Assembly (NCBI RefSeq): GCF_027587205.1
Contig: NZ_JAPDOD010000017.1
Location: forward strand, 1-64,000
DNA from: Solirubrobacter ginsenosidimutans
GTDB lineage: Bacteria > Actinomycetota > Thermoleophilia > Solirubrobacterales > Solirubrobacteraceae
Reading direction: 5' to 3'
DNA: 64,000 nt
Positions within the stretch are counted from its first letter, which is position 1. Each line of letters begins with the position of its first letter. Below, in pieces: positions 1-9,667 of the stretch. The notes under the pieces are model-generated. The model did no database searches. It was given only the letters and a program-made list of their open reading frames with translations, and was not told the DNA's origin. Made by a program: the position numbers and the translations under genes.

Positions 1-813
1 TGCCGGCGCCTCCGTGGCGCCGGGCGTCGCCGTCGGCGTCGCCTGGGCGAGAAACCCGATCGACGTCGCCGACGCGCGCGCCGCCGCGGCCGTCACGGCG
101 CGCGCGGCGGCACCAGAGCGCGCGGTCACCGCGCGGACGGGCGAAGCGCTCGTCCGCGCGGTCACCGCGCTCGCCGTGGTCGCACGCGCCGCGGTCGCCG
201 TCGCCGCACTCACCCGCGCCGCGGTCGCGACACGCGTCGCCGCGCTCGTCCGTGCCGTCGCCGCGCTTGCGGCCGTTGCGCTCGCCGCGGTTGTCGTCGC
301 GTCGCCGCTCGTTGTCGCCGTGCTGCTCGTCGCCGACGTCGTCCCGGCCGCCTCGGCGTCCTGGGCCTTCGTCAGCGCGTCCTGCGCGTCCACGAGGTCC
401 GCCTCGGCCTTCGCGACGGCGACCTTCTGGCTGCGGTTGTCGATCCGGGCGAGGAGCTCGCCCTCGCTCACGTGCGCGCCCGCCTTGGTGTAGACCTTCG
501 TGATCTTCCCGCTGGTGGCGAAGTCGACGTCGACCTGGCGGGCCGGCTCGAGGTTGCCGGAACCGGAGACGACGGTCTGGATGACGCCGTTCGCGACGGT
601 CACCGTGCGCTCGGACACGAGCGTCGTGGGCGCGCTCTGCAGGCTCAGGACCGCGACGACGACCGCGGCGCCGGCCACGAGGACAAGCAGCGCGGTCAGC
701 ACTCCAGGGCGGGAACGCCGGTGCGCGCGGGGCTTGCGCGGCGACCGCGCCCTCGGCATGGGGCGCGGTTTCGGTGCGGATTCGATCGGTCGGCGTCGCT
801 TGCGTGTCGGCAT
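1..813 (-). CDS. HlyD/AcrA-type efflux periplasmic adaptor subunit, partial (N-terminal 271 residues)
   Basis: Membrane-fusion subunit that would link an inner-membrane efflux pump to the cell exterior. The gene runs off the left edge, so the C-terminus is missing. A basic N-terminus leads into one membrane anchor at about residues 37-57. The first half of a lipoyl/barrel-sandwich domain follows (GSGNLEPARQVDVDF near residue 85, then a glycine-rich turn and HVSEGELLARID near 114). The helical hairpin starts at about 125 (KVAVAKAEADLVDAQ). From about residue 155 to the edge the protein is almost only Ala, Thr, Ser, Arg and Val, which is unusual for a hairpin region. The start is the ATG at 813. 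The gene is divergent from the chemoreceptor with 148 bp between them. Family assignment is firm; pump type and substrate are unknown. Confidence 0.8.
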   Translation of the reverse strand, partial: MPTRKRRRPIESAPKPRPMPRARSPRKPRAHRRSRPGVLTALLVLVAGAAVVVAVLSLQSAPTTLVSERTVTVANGVIQTVVSGSGNLEPARQVDVDFATSGKITKVYTKAGAHVSEGELLARIDNRSQKVAVAKAEADLVDAQDALTKAQDAEAAGTTSATSSTATTSGDATTTAASATAASAATARTSAATRVATAARVSAATATAARATTASAVTARTSASPVRAVTARSGAAARAVTAAAARASATSIGFLAQATPTATPGATEAPA

Positions 814-961
814 CGGCAGCGCGTGAAACTTGGCGCGTAGACCGAAGAGCCAGCGAAGAAGATCAGATGAGCTGGACCATCGGTTGAGAGGGAGCGCTTC
901 GGCGCCGGACCGATTCGTCCAGTTTCAAGTACGAGCGCTGTCCGTCCGATGACCATGGCCG

Positions 962-3163
962 ATGTCCATGCCACGCCTGACCTCCGTCCGCACCAGGATG
1001 CTCGTCTTCCTGCTGCCGCTCACCGCCGTCGCCGTCGCGGTCGTGACCCTGCTCGCCCTCTCCCGCGCGTCGAGCGCCGAGAAGACCTCGCGCTTCGCCG
1101 AGATGCAGCGACTGTCGGCCGCGGGCGCCAACGACTTCGACGCGCAGGTCCGCGAGAACCAGGGCGTCGGCCGCTCGCTCGCCACGCTCGCCGAGGGCCT
1201 GGACGGCAAAGCCGACCGCACCGAGGTCAACGCGATCGTCCATCGCTTCCTGGACCGCAACCCGCAGGTCGTCGGCGCCTACGTCGGCTATGACCCGAAC
1301 GCCTTCGACGGCGCGGACGCGGCCCACAAGAACGAGCCGGGCTCGGACAAGACGGGCCGCTACGGCCCGTACTGGAACAAGATCTCGGGCAAGGTCACGC
1401 TCGACCCGCTGGTCGACCAGGAGGCCAGCGACTACTGGAACCAGCCGAAGAAGACCCACGCCGACTCGGTCATCGAGCCCTACCTCTACGACGGGCTCCT
1501 GATGACCAGCTACACCTCGCCGGTCGAGCGCGCCGGCAAGTTCATCGGCATCGGCGGCGTGGACGTCTCGCTCGGCGCGATCAACACCGACGTCGGCAAG
1601 CTCCGCATCCTCGACTCCGGCTACGGCCTGCTCGTCTCCAACGGCGGCACGTTCGTCGCCGCGCCCGACAAGGGCGTGGTCGGCAAGCAGTCGCTGAGCA
1701 AGCTCGGCGCGGCCAAGCACAACCCGGTGCTCGCGCGGGCGGCGAAGGACATCGCCGCCGGCCACGCGGGCCAGGCCGAGACCACCGACCCGTTCACCGG
1801 CAAGCACGTCGTGCTCACCTGGGCGCCCGTGAAGTCCGGCAAGTGGGGCTACATCACGTCCGTCCCGGTGTCCGAGGTGCTCGCGCCGATCAGCAAGCTG
1901 CGGACCGCGACGCTGCTCACCAGCCTCTTCCTGCTGGTGCTCGTCGGCGCCGCGATCTGGTGGTTCGCGGTGCGCCTCGCCCGCCCGATCGTCGCCGTCA
2001 CCGACGCCGCGGAGCGCGTGTCCCAGGGCGACGTCGACGTGGCGATCGAGGTCAAGGGCCACGACGAGCTCGCCCGCCTCGGCACCGCCTTCCAGCACAC
2101 CGTCGACTACCTGCAGGAGATGGCCGGCCACGCCGACCGGATCGCCCACGGCGACCTCACGCAGGAGGTCGAGCCGCGCTCGGACGAGGACCGCCTCGGC
2201 GTCGCGGTGCGCGACATGCGCCGCAAGCTCGCCGGCCTCGTCGGCGCGGTGTCGGAGTCCTCGCAGCTGCTCAGCACCGCGTCGCGCGAGATGGCGTCGA
2301 CCTCCGAGGAGGCCGGCCGCGCCGTCGGGGAGATCGCCTCGGCCGTGTCCGACGTCGCCCAGGGCGCGGAGCGCCAGGTCCGCGCGATCGAGGCCGCCCG
2401 CAGCGCCACGGCCGAGGTCGGCCTCGCCACCGAGTCCAGCGCCCAGTCCGCGCAGGAGACCGCCGCGGCGGCCGCCGAGGCGCGGCAGATCGCCGCCGAG
2501 GGCCAGCACGCCGTCTCCGAGGCCACCGAGGCGATGCGCCAGGTGCGCGAGAGCTCGGGCCAGGTCACCGAGGTCATGCACCAGCTCGCCAACAAGAGCG
2601 AGCAGATCGGCGGCATCATCGAGACGATCACCGGCATCGCCGGCCAGACCAACCTGCTGGCGCTCAACGCCGCGATCGAGGCCGCCCGCGCCGGCGAGCA
2701 GGGCAAGGGCTTCGCCGTCGTCGCCGAGGAGGTGCGCAAGCTCGCCGAGGAGTCCCAGCGCGCCGCGGCGAGCATCGCCGACCTCGTCCAGGAGATCCAG
2801 GCCGAGACCAACCACGCCGTGTTCGTGGTCGAGGCGGGCGCCGAGCGCTCCGAGCAGGGCGCGGCGACCGTCGAGCAGGCGCGCGAGGCCTTCGAGCGCA
2901 TCGGCGCGTCCGTCGACGGCATGAGCTCCCGCGTGGACTCGATCGCCGCCGCCGTCGCGCAGATCGCCTCCAGCGCCGAGCGGGTCCAGGACGACATGAT
3001 CGAGGTCGCCGCGGTCGCGGAGGAGTCCAGCGCGTCGTCGGAGCAGGTCTCCGCCTCGACGCAGCAGACCAGCGCCTCCGCCCAGGAGATCGCGGCCTCA
3101 GCGCAGCAGCTGGCGGGCACGGCGACGGAGCTGGAGCGGCTGGTCGCCCAGTTCCGCGTGTAA
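962..3163 (+). CDS. Methyl-accepting chemotaxis protein with extracellular dCache-type sensor
   Basis: Transmembrane chemoreceptor, 733 aa, that would signal to CheA/CheW. TM1 is at about residues 12-34. A long extracellular region (about 40-310) has PAS-like double-Cache features, such as [15 protein letters not shown] and [14 protein letters not shown]2 is at about 315-337, followed by a HAMP domain ([18 protein letters not shown]). The cytoplasmic coiled coil carries the conserved hairpin tip [20 protein letters not shown] near residue 561. There is no C-terminal methyl-transferase tether pentapeptide. No che or flagellar genes occur in the window, so the ligand and pathway are not shown. 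An in-frame ATG two codons downstream is an alternative start. Confidence 0.93.
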   Translation: MSMPRLTSVRTRMLVFLLPLTAVAVAVVTLLALSRASSAEKTSRFAEMQRLSAAGANDFDAQVRENQGVGRSLATLAEGLDGKADRTEVNAIVHRFLDRNPQVVGAYVGYDPNAFDGADAAHKNEPGSDKTGRYGPYWNKISGKVTLDPLVDQEASDYWNQPKKTHADSVIEPYLYDGLLMTSYTSPVERAGKFIGIGGVDVSLGAINTDVGKLRILDSGYGLLVSNGGTFVAAPDKGVVGKQSLSKLGAAKHNPVLARAAKDIAAGHAGQAETTDPFTGKHVVLTWAPVKSGKWGYITSVPVSEVLAPISKLRTATLLTSLFLLVLVGAAIWWFAVRLARPIVAVTDAAERVSQGDVDVAIEVKGHDELARLGTAFQHTVDYLQEMAGHADRIAHGDLTQEVEPRSDEDRLGVAVRDMRRKLAGLVGAVSESSQLLSTASREMASTSEEAGRAVGEIASAVSDVAQGAERQVRAIEAARSATAEVGLATESSAQSAQETAAAAAEARQIAAEGQHAVSEATEAMRQVRESSGQVTEVMHQLANKSEQIGGIIETITGIAGQTNLLALNAAIEAARAGEQGKGFAVVAEEVRKLAEESQRAAASIADLVQEIQAETNHAVFVVEAGAERSEQGAATVEQAREAFERIGASVDGMSSRVDSIAAAVAQIASSAERVQDDMIEVAAVAEESSASSEQVSASTQQTSASAQEIAASAQQLAGTATELERLVAQFRV

Positions 3164-3175
3164 GACTCCTGCGCC

Positions 3176-4084
3176 ATGGCGCGCGCAGTGGGAATCTCAG
3201 GGCCCGGCGGGCCGGAAGTGCTGACGGTCATCGACCGCGAGGTCCGCGAGCCCGGGCCCGGCGAGGTCCGGATCGCGGTCAAGGCCGCCGCGGTCAACCC
3301 GACCGACATCGGCCTTCGCAACGCGGGGGCCGACACTCCGCCGCCCTGGACGCCGGGGATGGACGCGGCGGGGACGATCGAGTCGGTCGGCGAGGGCGTC
3401 GATCGCTTCATCGCCGGCCACGAGGTCATGGCCGTCGTCACGCCGCGCCGGCCGGATGGCGGCGCGCAGGCCGAACTGCTCGTGGTCGAGGCCTCGAGCG
3501 TCGTGCTGATCCCGTCCGGCACCACGTTCCAGCAGGCCGCGACGCTGCCGATGAACGGCCTCACCGCGATGGCGGGGCTGGACCTGATCGGGCTGCCGCC
3601 GGGTGCGACGCTGGGCGTCACGGGCGGCGCGGGACTGCTCGCGTCCTACGTCATCGCGCTGGCCCACGAGCGGGCCTGGCGGGTCCTCGCCGACGCCAAG
3701 CCCGAGGACGAGGCGCTCGTGCGCGGCTTCGGCGCCGACGTCGTCGTGCCGCGCGGCGAGCCGTTCCCCGAGGAGGTCGACGCCGTCTTCGACACCGCGA
3801 TGCTGCACGCCGCGACCTTCGACGCGATCCGCGACGGCGGCACGCTCGTCGTCGTGCGCGGCTGGCAGCCCGAGGAGCCGCCCCCGCGCGGCATCGAGAT
3901 CCAGCCGGTGCGCGTCTCCACCGCCCTGCACCGCACGGACTGGCTGATGGAGCTCCGCCAGCTGGCGTCCGAGGGCAGGCTGGCGCTGCGCGTGGCGGGC
4001 GAGTACCCGCCCGAGCAGGCGGCCGAGGCGCAGCGGGTGACGGACGCCGGCGGCATTCGCGGCCGCGCCCTCATCGTCTTCTGA
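3176..4084 (+). CDS. Zinc-free medium-chain dehydrogenase (quinone oxidoreductase-like)
   Basis: NAD(P)H-dependent oxidoreductase of the MDR superfamily, 302 aa. It has an N-terminal GroES-like fold (VKAAAVNPTDIGLRN, PGMDAAGTIESVGEGVD) and a Rossmann domain whose glycine-rich loop reads LGVTGGAGLLASYV near residue 145. The structural and catalytic zinc cysteines of alcohol dehydrogenases are absent, so the quinone reductase/enoyl reductase branch is likelier. It begins 12 bp after the chemoreceptor gene and is followed 14 bp later by the LLM oxidoreductase, so the three may be cotranscribed. Substrate is unknown. Confidence 0.85.
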   Translation: MARAVGISGPGGPEVLTVIDREVREPGPGEVRIAVKAAAVNPTDIGLRNAGADTPPPWTPGMDAAGTIESVGEGVDRFIAGHEVMAVVTPRRPDGGAQAELLVVEASSVVLIPSGTTFQQAATLPMNGLTAMAGLDLIGLPPGATLGVTGGAGLLASYVIALAHERAWRVLADAKPEDEALVRGFGADVVVPRGEPFPEEVDAVFDTAMLHAATFDAIRDGGTLVVVRGWQPEEPPPRGIEIQPVRVSTALHRTDWLMELRQLASEGRLALRVAGEYPPEQAAEAQRVTDAGGIRGRALIVF

Positions 4085-4098
4085 TTACGTTGGGAGAC

Positions 4099-4956
4099 AT
4101 GGGTCTTCGCTTCGGTATCCACAGCGGGCAGCAGAACGCGGCGAGTTTCGACGAGTACCTGGCGATCTGGAAGTTCGCCGAGGAGGTCGAGTTGAACTGG
4201 GCCTCAGTGTTCGACCATTTCCAGCCGATTCAGTCGGACCCGACCGGGCCGTGCTTCGAGGGCTTCACGCTGCTGGCGGCGATGGCCGCGCACACCACGC
4301 GCCTGGCCTGCGGGATCATCGTCTCCGGCGTCACGTACCGCCATCCGGCGGTCGTGGCCAACATGGCGACGACGATCGACCACATCTCCGGCGGGCGGAT
4401 GGAGTTCGGCATCGGCGCCGCCTGGAACGAGGAGGAGCACGGCGAGTACGGCATCGACTTCCCGCGCATCGGCGTGCGGATGGACATGCTCGACGAGGCC
4501 TGCCACGTCCTGCGGGCGCTCTGGACCGAGAAGCGCGCGAACTTCGAGGGCGAGCACTACACGCTGACCGAGGCCCAGAACGAGCCGAAGCCGCTGCAGT
4601 CGCCGATGCCGCTCTGGATCGGCGGTTCCGGCGAGAAGCGCACGCTGCGGATCGTCGCCGAGCACGCCACCGGCTGGAACACGTTCCACGGCGACCCCGC
4701 CGAGTACCGGCACAAGCTCGACGTGCTCGAGCGCCATTGCGCCGACGTCGGCCGCGACCCGGCGGAGATCCGCAAGCAGGTCGTGATGCGCACCGACGTC
4801 GCCGCCGCCATGACCTCCGAGCAGATCGTCGAGGCGCTCCTTCCCCACAAGGCGATGGGCGTCGAGGACTTCCTCGTCTCCGCCCGCCCGCCGGCCGACT
4901 TCGCGACCATCGAACGATGGGCGCGCGAAGTCGGGCCGGCGTTGCGTACCGCCTAG
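4099..4956 (+). CDS. LLM-class F420-dependent oxidoreductase
   Basis: Luciferase-like TIM-barrel flavin/F420-dependent enzyme, 285 aa. Typical blocks are GLRFGIHSGQQ at the N-terminus, NWASVFDHFQP, TTRLACGIIVSGVTYRHPA, GRMEFGIGAAWNEEEH and PLWIGGSGEKRTLRIVAEHA. The ATG at 4099 follows a GGGAGA ribosome-binding site; the frame is open far upstream, but that part is only the shadow of other genes. The stop overlaps the stop of the convergent M1 peptidase by 4 bp. F420 use is inferred from the subfamily; the substrate is unknown. Confidence 0.88.
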   Translation: MGLRFGIHSGQQNAASFDEYLAIWKFAEEVELNWASVFDHFQPIQSDPTGPCFEGFTLLAAMAAHTTRLACGIIVSGVTYRHPAVVANMATTIDHISGGRMEFGIGAAWNEEEHGEYGIDFPRIGVRMDMLDEACHVLRALWTEKRANFEGEHYTLTEAQNEPKPLQSPMPLWIGGSGEKRTLRIVAEHATGWNTFHGDPAEYRHKLDVLERHCADVGRDPAEIRKQVVMRTDVAAAMTSEQIVEALLPHKAMGVEDFLVSARPPADFATIERWAREVGPALRTA

Positions 4957-6791
4957 GGTTGGGTGGTGGAGAGCGTGAAGGTCAGCGTCTTGGAGTAGGC
5001 GCCCGTCCGCAGCGCGTCGGTCTCCCCGATGTGCTGTTTGAAGTCGATCGTCACCGTCTCGTTGGCGGTCGGCGCCGTCCACGCGGACTTCGAGAACGAC
5101 ACTTCGAGCAGCGACGGCAGCGCGTACGCGCCGTTCATCAGGTGCCCCGGGTCGGAGACGGTCAGCGACGCGTTCTCGGCCGTCGAGATGACGTTGGCCG
5201 TGGTCGAGGTCGTGTAGTCCTTCGCCACGCCGGGCGTGAACGGCGCGAACACCGGCGGGGTGCCGAGCGTGAGCGCCAGCGTCGCCGGCACCGACCCGCC
5301 CACCGGCGAGGTCCCGCCGACCGGCGCGACGCAGTAGCAGTACGTCTCGTTCGGCTTGCCCGGCGTGTAGAGCCACTGCTTGAAGAAGTCGCGCAGGTCC
5401 TGGCCGGAGTCGCGCTGGGCGATCGCCATGAAGTCGTCGGTGGACGCGGTGCCGCCGCCGAAGGTCGAGACGTAGTCCTTGAGGATCTGGAAGAACGTGT
5501 CGTCGCCGAGCTTGGCCCGCAGCGCCTGCAGCGTCATCCCGCCGCGGGTGTAGACGGTGGCGTTCTGGTACTGGTTGACGACGCCCGGGTCGAAGACGGT
5601 GTTGTTCCAGAACGTCGTGTTGGCCGCGCGGGCGTACTGCGTGTTGAAGGCCGCCTGCGCGGTCGTGCCGCCGCCGTTCTCGACCCACAGCCAGTTGGCG
5701 AACGTCGCGAAGCCTTCGGAGAGCCACACGTCACGCATCCGGCGCACGGCGACGTGATCGCCGAACCATTGGTGGGCGAGCTCGTGAGCGAGCGCCGAGA
5801 GGCCGTTGGCGGAGGTGAACTCCGGCCGCGTCTGGGTCTCCATCTGGTAGCCCGCGTTGGTCACGTCGACGATCGCGCCGACCGAGCTGAACGGGTACTT
5901 GCCGAACTTCGTCCCGAAGAAGTCGATGATGTTGCCGATGCCCGCCAGGCGGGTGCGCGCGGTGTCGGTGAGCTGGTCCGGGCGGACGCCGTTGATGATC
6001 GGGATGCCCGACGCGGTCGTGTCGCGCAGGATCGTGAACTTGCCGATGTTCAGCGTCGCCAGGTAGGTCGCCATCGGCTCGGTCTCCTCCCACACCCAGT
6101 TCGACGTGCCCGCCGCCTCGTCGACCGTGTTGGAGATCAGCTGGCCATTCGACATGACCTGTCGATCGCTCGGGACCGTCACATTGAACGTAAAGGTCGC
6201 CTTGTCGTTGGTGTTGTTGTTGCACGGGTACCACGTGTCGGCGCCCTGCGGCGGGGTCGACGTGTAGGACCCGTTCTCGGTGTAGTTCCACCCGTCGATG
6301 AAGTTGTCCGGGTCGCGCGGGGCGGGCCCGGGCTCGCCGTGGTAGACGACCTCGACGCTGAAGCCGTGCGAGGCGACGAGCGAGGCGGCGGGCGTGATCA
6401 TCAACTCGCGGCCGTCGCGGGCGAACGTCGCCGCGGCGCCGTCGACCTTGACGCTGTCGACGGTGAGCCCACGCAGGTCGAGGTTGAAGCGGCACAGGTT
6501 CTGCGTGGCGGCGGCGGTGATCGTCGCCTTGCCGTTGAGGATGTGGGTCGTCGGGTTGTAGCCGATGTTCAGGTCGTAGTGGGTGACGTCGTAGCCCCCG
6601 TTCCCGATCCCCGGGTAGTAGGTGTCGCCGAGATCTCCCGACCCGTTCACGCACGCCGTCGGCGGCGCCGCGGCCGCGGTTCTGGCCAGCGGCACGTCAT
6701 CCGGTTTTCCGGTGCCTCCCGCACCGGCCAACGCCATTCCCCCGAACGCGGCCACCGCCGCGACGACGACCAACAACAGACCCCGACGCAT
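4953..6791 (-). CDS. Secreted M1-family zinc metallopeptidase (aminopeptidase N-like)
   Basis: Exported zinc peptidase, 612 aa. A signal peptide covers about residues 1-25 (MRRGLLLVVVAAVAAFGGMA). The beta-saddle domain is followed by the exopeptidase-like motif YQMETQT (GAMEN equivalent). Zinc ligands are HELAH and a Glu 18 residues later in WLSEGFATFANW. The catalytic tyrosine is probably in ATVYTRGG, 55 residues past that Glu. The start ATG at 6791 is preceded by GAGGGGGG. The C-terminal part (from about 480) has the beta-rich domain common in secreted actinobacterial M1 enzymes. It would act on extracellular peptides. Confidence 0.93.
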   Translation of the reverse strand: MRRGLLLVVVAAVAAFGGMALAGAGGTGKPDDVPLARTAAAAPPTACVNGSGDLGDTYYPGIGNGGYDVTHYDLNIGYNPTTHILNGKATITAAATQNLCRFNLDLRGLTVDSVKVDGAAATFARDGRELMITPAASLVASHGFSVEVVYHGEPGPAPRDPDNFIDGWNYTENGSYTSTPPQGADTWYPCNNNTNDKATFTFNVTVPSDRQVMSNGQLISNTVDEAAGTSNWVWEETEPMATYLATLNIGKFTILRDTTASGIPIINGVRPDQLTDTARTRLAGIGNIIDFFGTKFGKYPFSSVGAIVDVTNAGYQMETQTRPEFTSANGLSALAHELAHQWFGDHVAVRRMRDVWLSEGFATFANWLWVENGGGTTAQAAFNTQYARAANTTFWNNTVFDPGVVNQYQNATVYTRGGMTLQALRAKLGDDTFFQILKDYVSTFGGGTASTDDFMAIAQRDSGQDLRDFFKQWLYTPGKPNETYCYCVAPVGGTSPVGGSVPATLALTLGTPPVFAPFTPGVAKDYTTSTTANVISTAENASLTVSDPGHLMNGAYALPSLLEVSFSKSAWTAPTANETVTIDFKQHIGETDALRTGAYSKTLTFTLSTTQP

Positions 6792-6839
6792 ACGTCCCCC
6801 CTCTATAGGACTTGCCAGGGACGGTAGGTTGCCGGACTC

Positions 6840-8234
6840 GTGCTGTTCCCGACAGTCCAATTCGCGATCTTCTTCCCGATCGTGCTGGCGATCTCGTGGG
6901 CGCTGATGAAGCGCCAGGCGATCTGGAAGATCTTCATCGTCTTCGCCAGCTACGTCTTCTACGCCTGCGCGAACCCGAAGTTCTGCCTGCTGCTGGCCGG
7001 GATCACGCTGCTCAACCAGGCCGGCGCGAAGCTGATCCACCGCTCGCAGGACGAGCACACGCGCAAGTGGATCGTCGGCGTCACGGTGACGCTCGACTTG
7101 CTCGTCCTCGCGGTCTTCAAGTACTACGGGTTCTTCACCCAGAGCATCGCCGACGCGCTCAACACCGTCGGCCTGGGCATGCCGCTGCCGCTGCTGACGA
7201 TCGCCTTGCCGGTCGGGGTCAGCTTCTTCACGTTCCAAGCGATCTCGTACACCGTGGACGTCAAGCGGCGCCTCGTCGAGCCGGCGAGCACGATCGACGT
7301 CGCGCTCTACCTGAGCTTCTTCCCCCACCTCGTCGCCGGCCCGATCGTGCGCGCGCGCGAGTTCCTCCCGCAACTGCAGGAGCCGCGCGACCCGCGCAAG
7401 GTCGCGGTCGGCTCCGGGCTGGCGCTGATCGGGCTCGGGCTGATCAAGAAGGTCGTGATCGCCGACTACCTCGCGCGCACGATCGTCGACCCCGTCTTCG
7501 CGGTGCCCGAGTCCTATGGGGCGCCGGACGTGTGGATGGCCGCCTACGCCTACACGGCGCAGATCTACTGCGACTTCAGCGGCTACACGGACATCGCGAT
7601 CGGCCTCGCCCTGCTGCTGGGCTACGTCTTCCCGCAGAACTTCATGTCGCCCTACCGCTCGCTCGGCTTCCGCGACTTCTGGCGGCGCTGGCACATGACG
7701 CTCTCGCGCTTCCTGCGCGACTTCCTCTACATCCCGCTCGGCGGCAACCGCAAGGGCAAGTACAAGACCTACCGCAACCTCTTCCTGACGATGCTGCTCG
7801 GCGGCCTCTGGCACGGCGCGGCGTTCACGTTCGTGCTGTGGGGCGCGTTCCACGGCGCCGGGCTCTGCCTCGAGCACGCGTTCGCCGAGAAGTGGGAGAA
7901 GATCTGGAAGTGGCTGCGGTGGTTCATCACCTTCCACCTCGTCGTGTTCGGCTGGATCCTGTTCCGCTCGCAGAGCCTGGATCAGGCCTGGACGTTCATC
8001 TCGCGCCTGTTCGCTCCGGGCTCGGCCACGCTATGGTCCGCGCCGGTCATCCTCGGCGTGGTGGTCGTGATCGGATTGCAGCTGCTGCCGAGCAAGGGCG
8101 TCGAGAACTTCCAGATCCGGCTGGAACGGTTGCAGCCGGTCGTGATCGCCGTCGGACTGGCCATCCTGATCCTGTACGTCGGCGCGACCGTCCCGAGCCA
8201 GGGCGTCGCCCCCTTCATCTACTTCCGCTTCTGA
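6840..8234 (+). CDS. MBOAT-family membrane O-acyltransferase (AlgI/PatA-like)
   Basis: Polytopic membrane protein, 464 aa, that would pass acetyl groups across the membrane for O-acetylation of an exported polymer. Many hydrophobic segments are present. Conserved MBOAT features are YFSGYTDIAIG-like sequence (YCDFSGYTDIAIGLALLLGY), FWRRWHMTLSRFLRDFLYIPLGG read as adjacent blocks, and the active-site histidine in GGLWHGAAFTF. The GTG start at 6840 is 48 bp from the divergent M1 gene. The SGNH gene follows with a TGATG stop/start overlap, the usual pairing for a two-protein acetylation machine. Confidence 0.93.
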   Translation: MLFPTVQFAIFFPIVLAISWALMKRQAIWKIFIVFASYVFYACANPKFCLLLAGITLLNQAGAKLIHRSQDEHTRKWIVGVTVTLDLLVLAVFKYYGFFTQSIADALNTVGLGMPLPLLTIALPVGVSFFTFQAISYTVDVKRRLVEPASTIDVALYLSFFPHLVAGPIVRAREFLPQLQEPRDPRKVAVGSGLALIGLGLIKKVVIADYLARTIVDPVFAVPESYGAPDVWMAAYAYTAQIYCDFSGYTDIAIGLALLLGYVFPQNFMSPYRSLGFRDFWRRWHMTLSRFLRDFLYIPLGGNRKGKYKTYRNLFLTMLLGGLWHGAAFTFVLWGAFHGAGLCLEHAFAEKWEKIWKWLRWFITFHLVVFGWILFRSQSLDQAWTFISRLFAPGSATLWSAPVILGVVVVIGLQLLPSKGVENFQIRLERLQPVVIAVGLAILILYVGATVPSQGVAPFIYFRF

Positions 8235-9259
8235 TGCCGCCTTCGCACCGTGACGACAGCCTGATGGGCCGCTTCGACCAGCACGGTCTCTCGCGCTTCC
8301 GCGCGCGGGACGCGGTCTGGACGACGTTCCTGATCGCCGCGCTGCTCGTCGTCTTCGCGGGGGACTCGGCGCGGCGGGCGGGCGAGCAGATGAACCCCGG
8401 GATCGGGCGCGACGTGGTCCTGTTCTTCGGCAAGCCGGCGGGCGCGATCGCCGACGCACTCCCGTTCGCCCAGGTCGCGGACAACGCCACGGCGTGGGTC
8501 CGGCCGGACGACGACCTCGGGGGCAACGGCTCCTTCGCCACGCTCACGCTGCAGACGACGGGCGTGCCACCGGTCACGCCGGAGGCCTTCGACCCCGCCC
8601 AGCTCGGCGCCAAGCCGGCCAAGCCGCGGCCGCTGAAGACGCTGCTCGTCACCGGCGACTCGCTGTCAACGCCTCTGGACACCAGCCTGGCCCGCGATCT
8701 CGCGCCCACCGGCGTGAAGGTCCTGCGCGAGCCGCACCTCGGCTCGGGCATCTCGAAGAGCTTCCTCGTCGACTGGGGGCAGCTCTCGGTCGACCAGGTG
8801 CGCAAGGACAAGCCCGACGCGGTGGTCGTCTTCATCGGCGCCAACGAGGGCTTCCCGTTCGAGAAGCAGGGCGGCGGCGAGATCAAGTGCTGCGGCGTGG
8901 ACTGGGCGACCGAGTACGCCAACCGCATCCGGGCGATGATGAACACCTACCGGGCCAAGGGCGCGGCGCAGGTGTACTGGGTGAAGCTGATGACGCCGCG
9001 CTCGAAGGCGCGGGCGGACATCGGGCGGGTCGTCAACGCGGCGATCGACGTCGCCGCCGAGCCGTGGAAGACGCAGGTCCACCTGATCGAGACGATCCCG
9101 ATCTTCACCCCGAAGGGCTACCGCGACGCGATGCCGATCAACGGCGAGGACACGATCGTCCGGATGCCCGACGGGATCCATCTCAACGACACCGGCGCGG
9201 CCTTCCTGGCGAACGTCGTGATCAAGCGCATGGGTCAGGACTTCGCCTTGCAGCGTTGA
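8234..9259 (+). CDS. Membrane-anchored SGNH/GDSL hydrolase-like protein, MBOAT partner
   Basis: Protein of 341 aa with an N-terminal membrane anchor at about residues 34-48 (TTFLIAALLVVFAGDSAR) and an extracytoplasmic SGNH domain. Block I reads LLVTGDSLSTPLD, the Asn block reads VVVFIGANEGFPF, and block V reads DGIHLNDTGAAF, where Asp and His complete the triad. It overlaps the MBOAT gene stop. Such pairs (AlgI with AlgX/AlgJ, PatA with PatB) acetylate alginate, peptidoglycan or other glycans; the polymer here is unknown. The family is sometimes named DUF459. Confidence 0.87.
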   Translation: MPPSHRDDSLMGRFDQHGLSRFRARDAVWTTFLIAALLVVFAGDSARRAGEQMNPGIGRDVVLFFGKPAGAIADALPFAQVADNATAWVRPDDDLGGNGSFATLTLQTTGVPPVTPEAFDPAQLGAKPAKPRPLKTLLVTGDSLSTPLDTSLARDLAPTGVKVLREPHLGSGISKSFLVDWGQLSVDQVRKDKPDAVVVFIGANEGFPFEKQGGGEIKCCGVDWATEYANRIRAMMNTYRAKGAAQVYWVKLMTPRSKARADIGRVVNAAIDVAAEPWKTQVHLIETIPIFTPKGYRDAMPINGEDTIVRMPDGIHLNDTGAAFLANVVIKRMGQDFALQR

Positions 9260-9291
9260 CCCTGTCCGCCCTCGGCACTACCGTCGTCGCG

Positions 9292-9666
9292 GTGTCTTCA
9301 CGCTTTTACATTCCCAGCGCCCTGCTGAGCGTCGTCGTGGGCCTGGTGGTCGCCACCGGCGCGTCCGCCAGTCCGGTGGCTTCCGCGGCGGCCACGTGCA
9401 CTCCTCCGAAGTACCCCGGGTCGGGCTACTTCACGGCGCTCTCGGTCACGAAGACCTCGTGCTCGACGGGCAGCAAGATCGCCAAGGCCTACTACACCTG
9501 CCGCACGTCGGGCGGCAAGGGACCCAAGGGCCGCTGCGTCAAGAAGGTCCAGGGGTACTCGTGCCGCGAGACGCGCCGGTCGACCTCGGTCGAGATCGAC
9601 GCGACCGTGACGTGCAAGAACGGCTCGAAGGTCGTCAAGCACTCCTACCAGCAGAACCTCGACTGA
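9292..9666 (+). CDS. Small secreted cysteine-rich protein, unknown function
   Basis: Protein of 124 aa with a clear signal peptide (ALLSVVVGLVVATGASASP, cleavage near residue 27). The mature part is basic and has six cysteines, which suggests disulfide bonding outside the cell. I recognise no family. The GTG start at 9292 gives the best signal peptide; a TTG at 9256 overlapping the previous stop is also in frame. It lies between two SGNH genes, so a role in the cell envelope is possible. It is convergent with the next gene, 1 bp apart. Confidence 0.65.
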   Translation: MSSRFYIPSALLSVVVGLVVATGASASPVASAAATCTPPKYPGSGYFTALSVTKTSCSTGSKIAKAYYTCRTSGGKGPKGRCVKKVQGYSCRETRRSTSVEIDATVTCKNGSKVVKHSYQQNLD

Positions 9667-9667
9667 G

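Noticed and set aside
863..2815. Long open frame on the minus strand opposite the chemoreceptor
   Set aside because: The protein is Arg/Ala/Leu/Gly-rich without motifs, and mirrors the codon pattern of the real plus-strand gene; such shadows are normal at this GC content.
962..3163. Chemotaxis or motility locus
   Set aside because: Only the receptor is present; no che or flagellar gene lies nearby.
1843..4098. Large N-terminal extension of the LLM oxidoreductase frame
   Set aside because: It runs through the chemoreceptor and the MDR genes in another frame; the conserved N-terminus and ribosome site place the start at 4099.
6792..7937. N-terminal extension of the M1 peptidase frame
   Set aside because: It is antisense to the MBOAT gene, highly charged and repetitive; the signal peptide starts at 6791.
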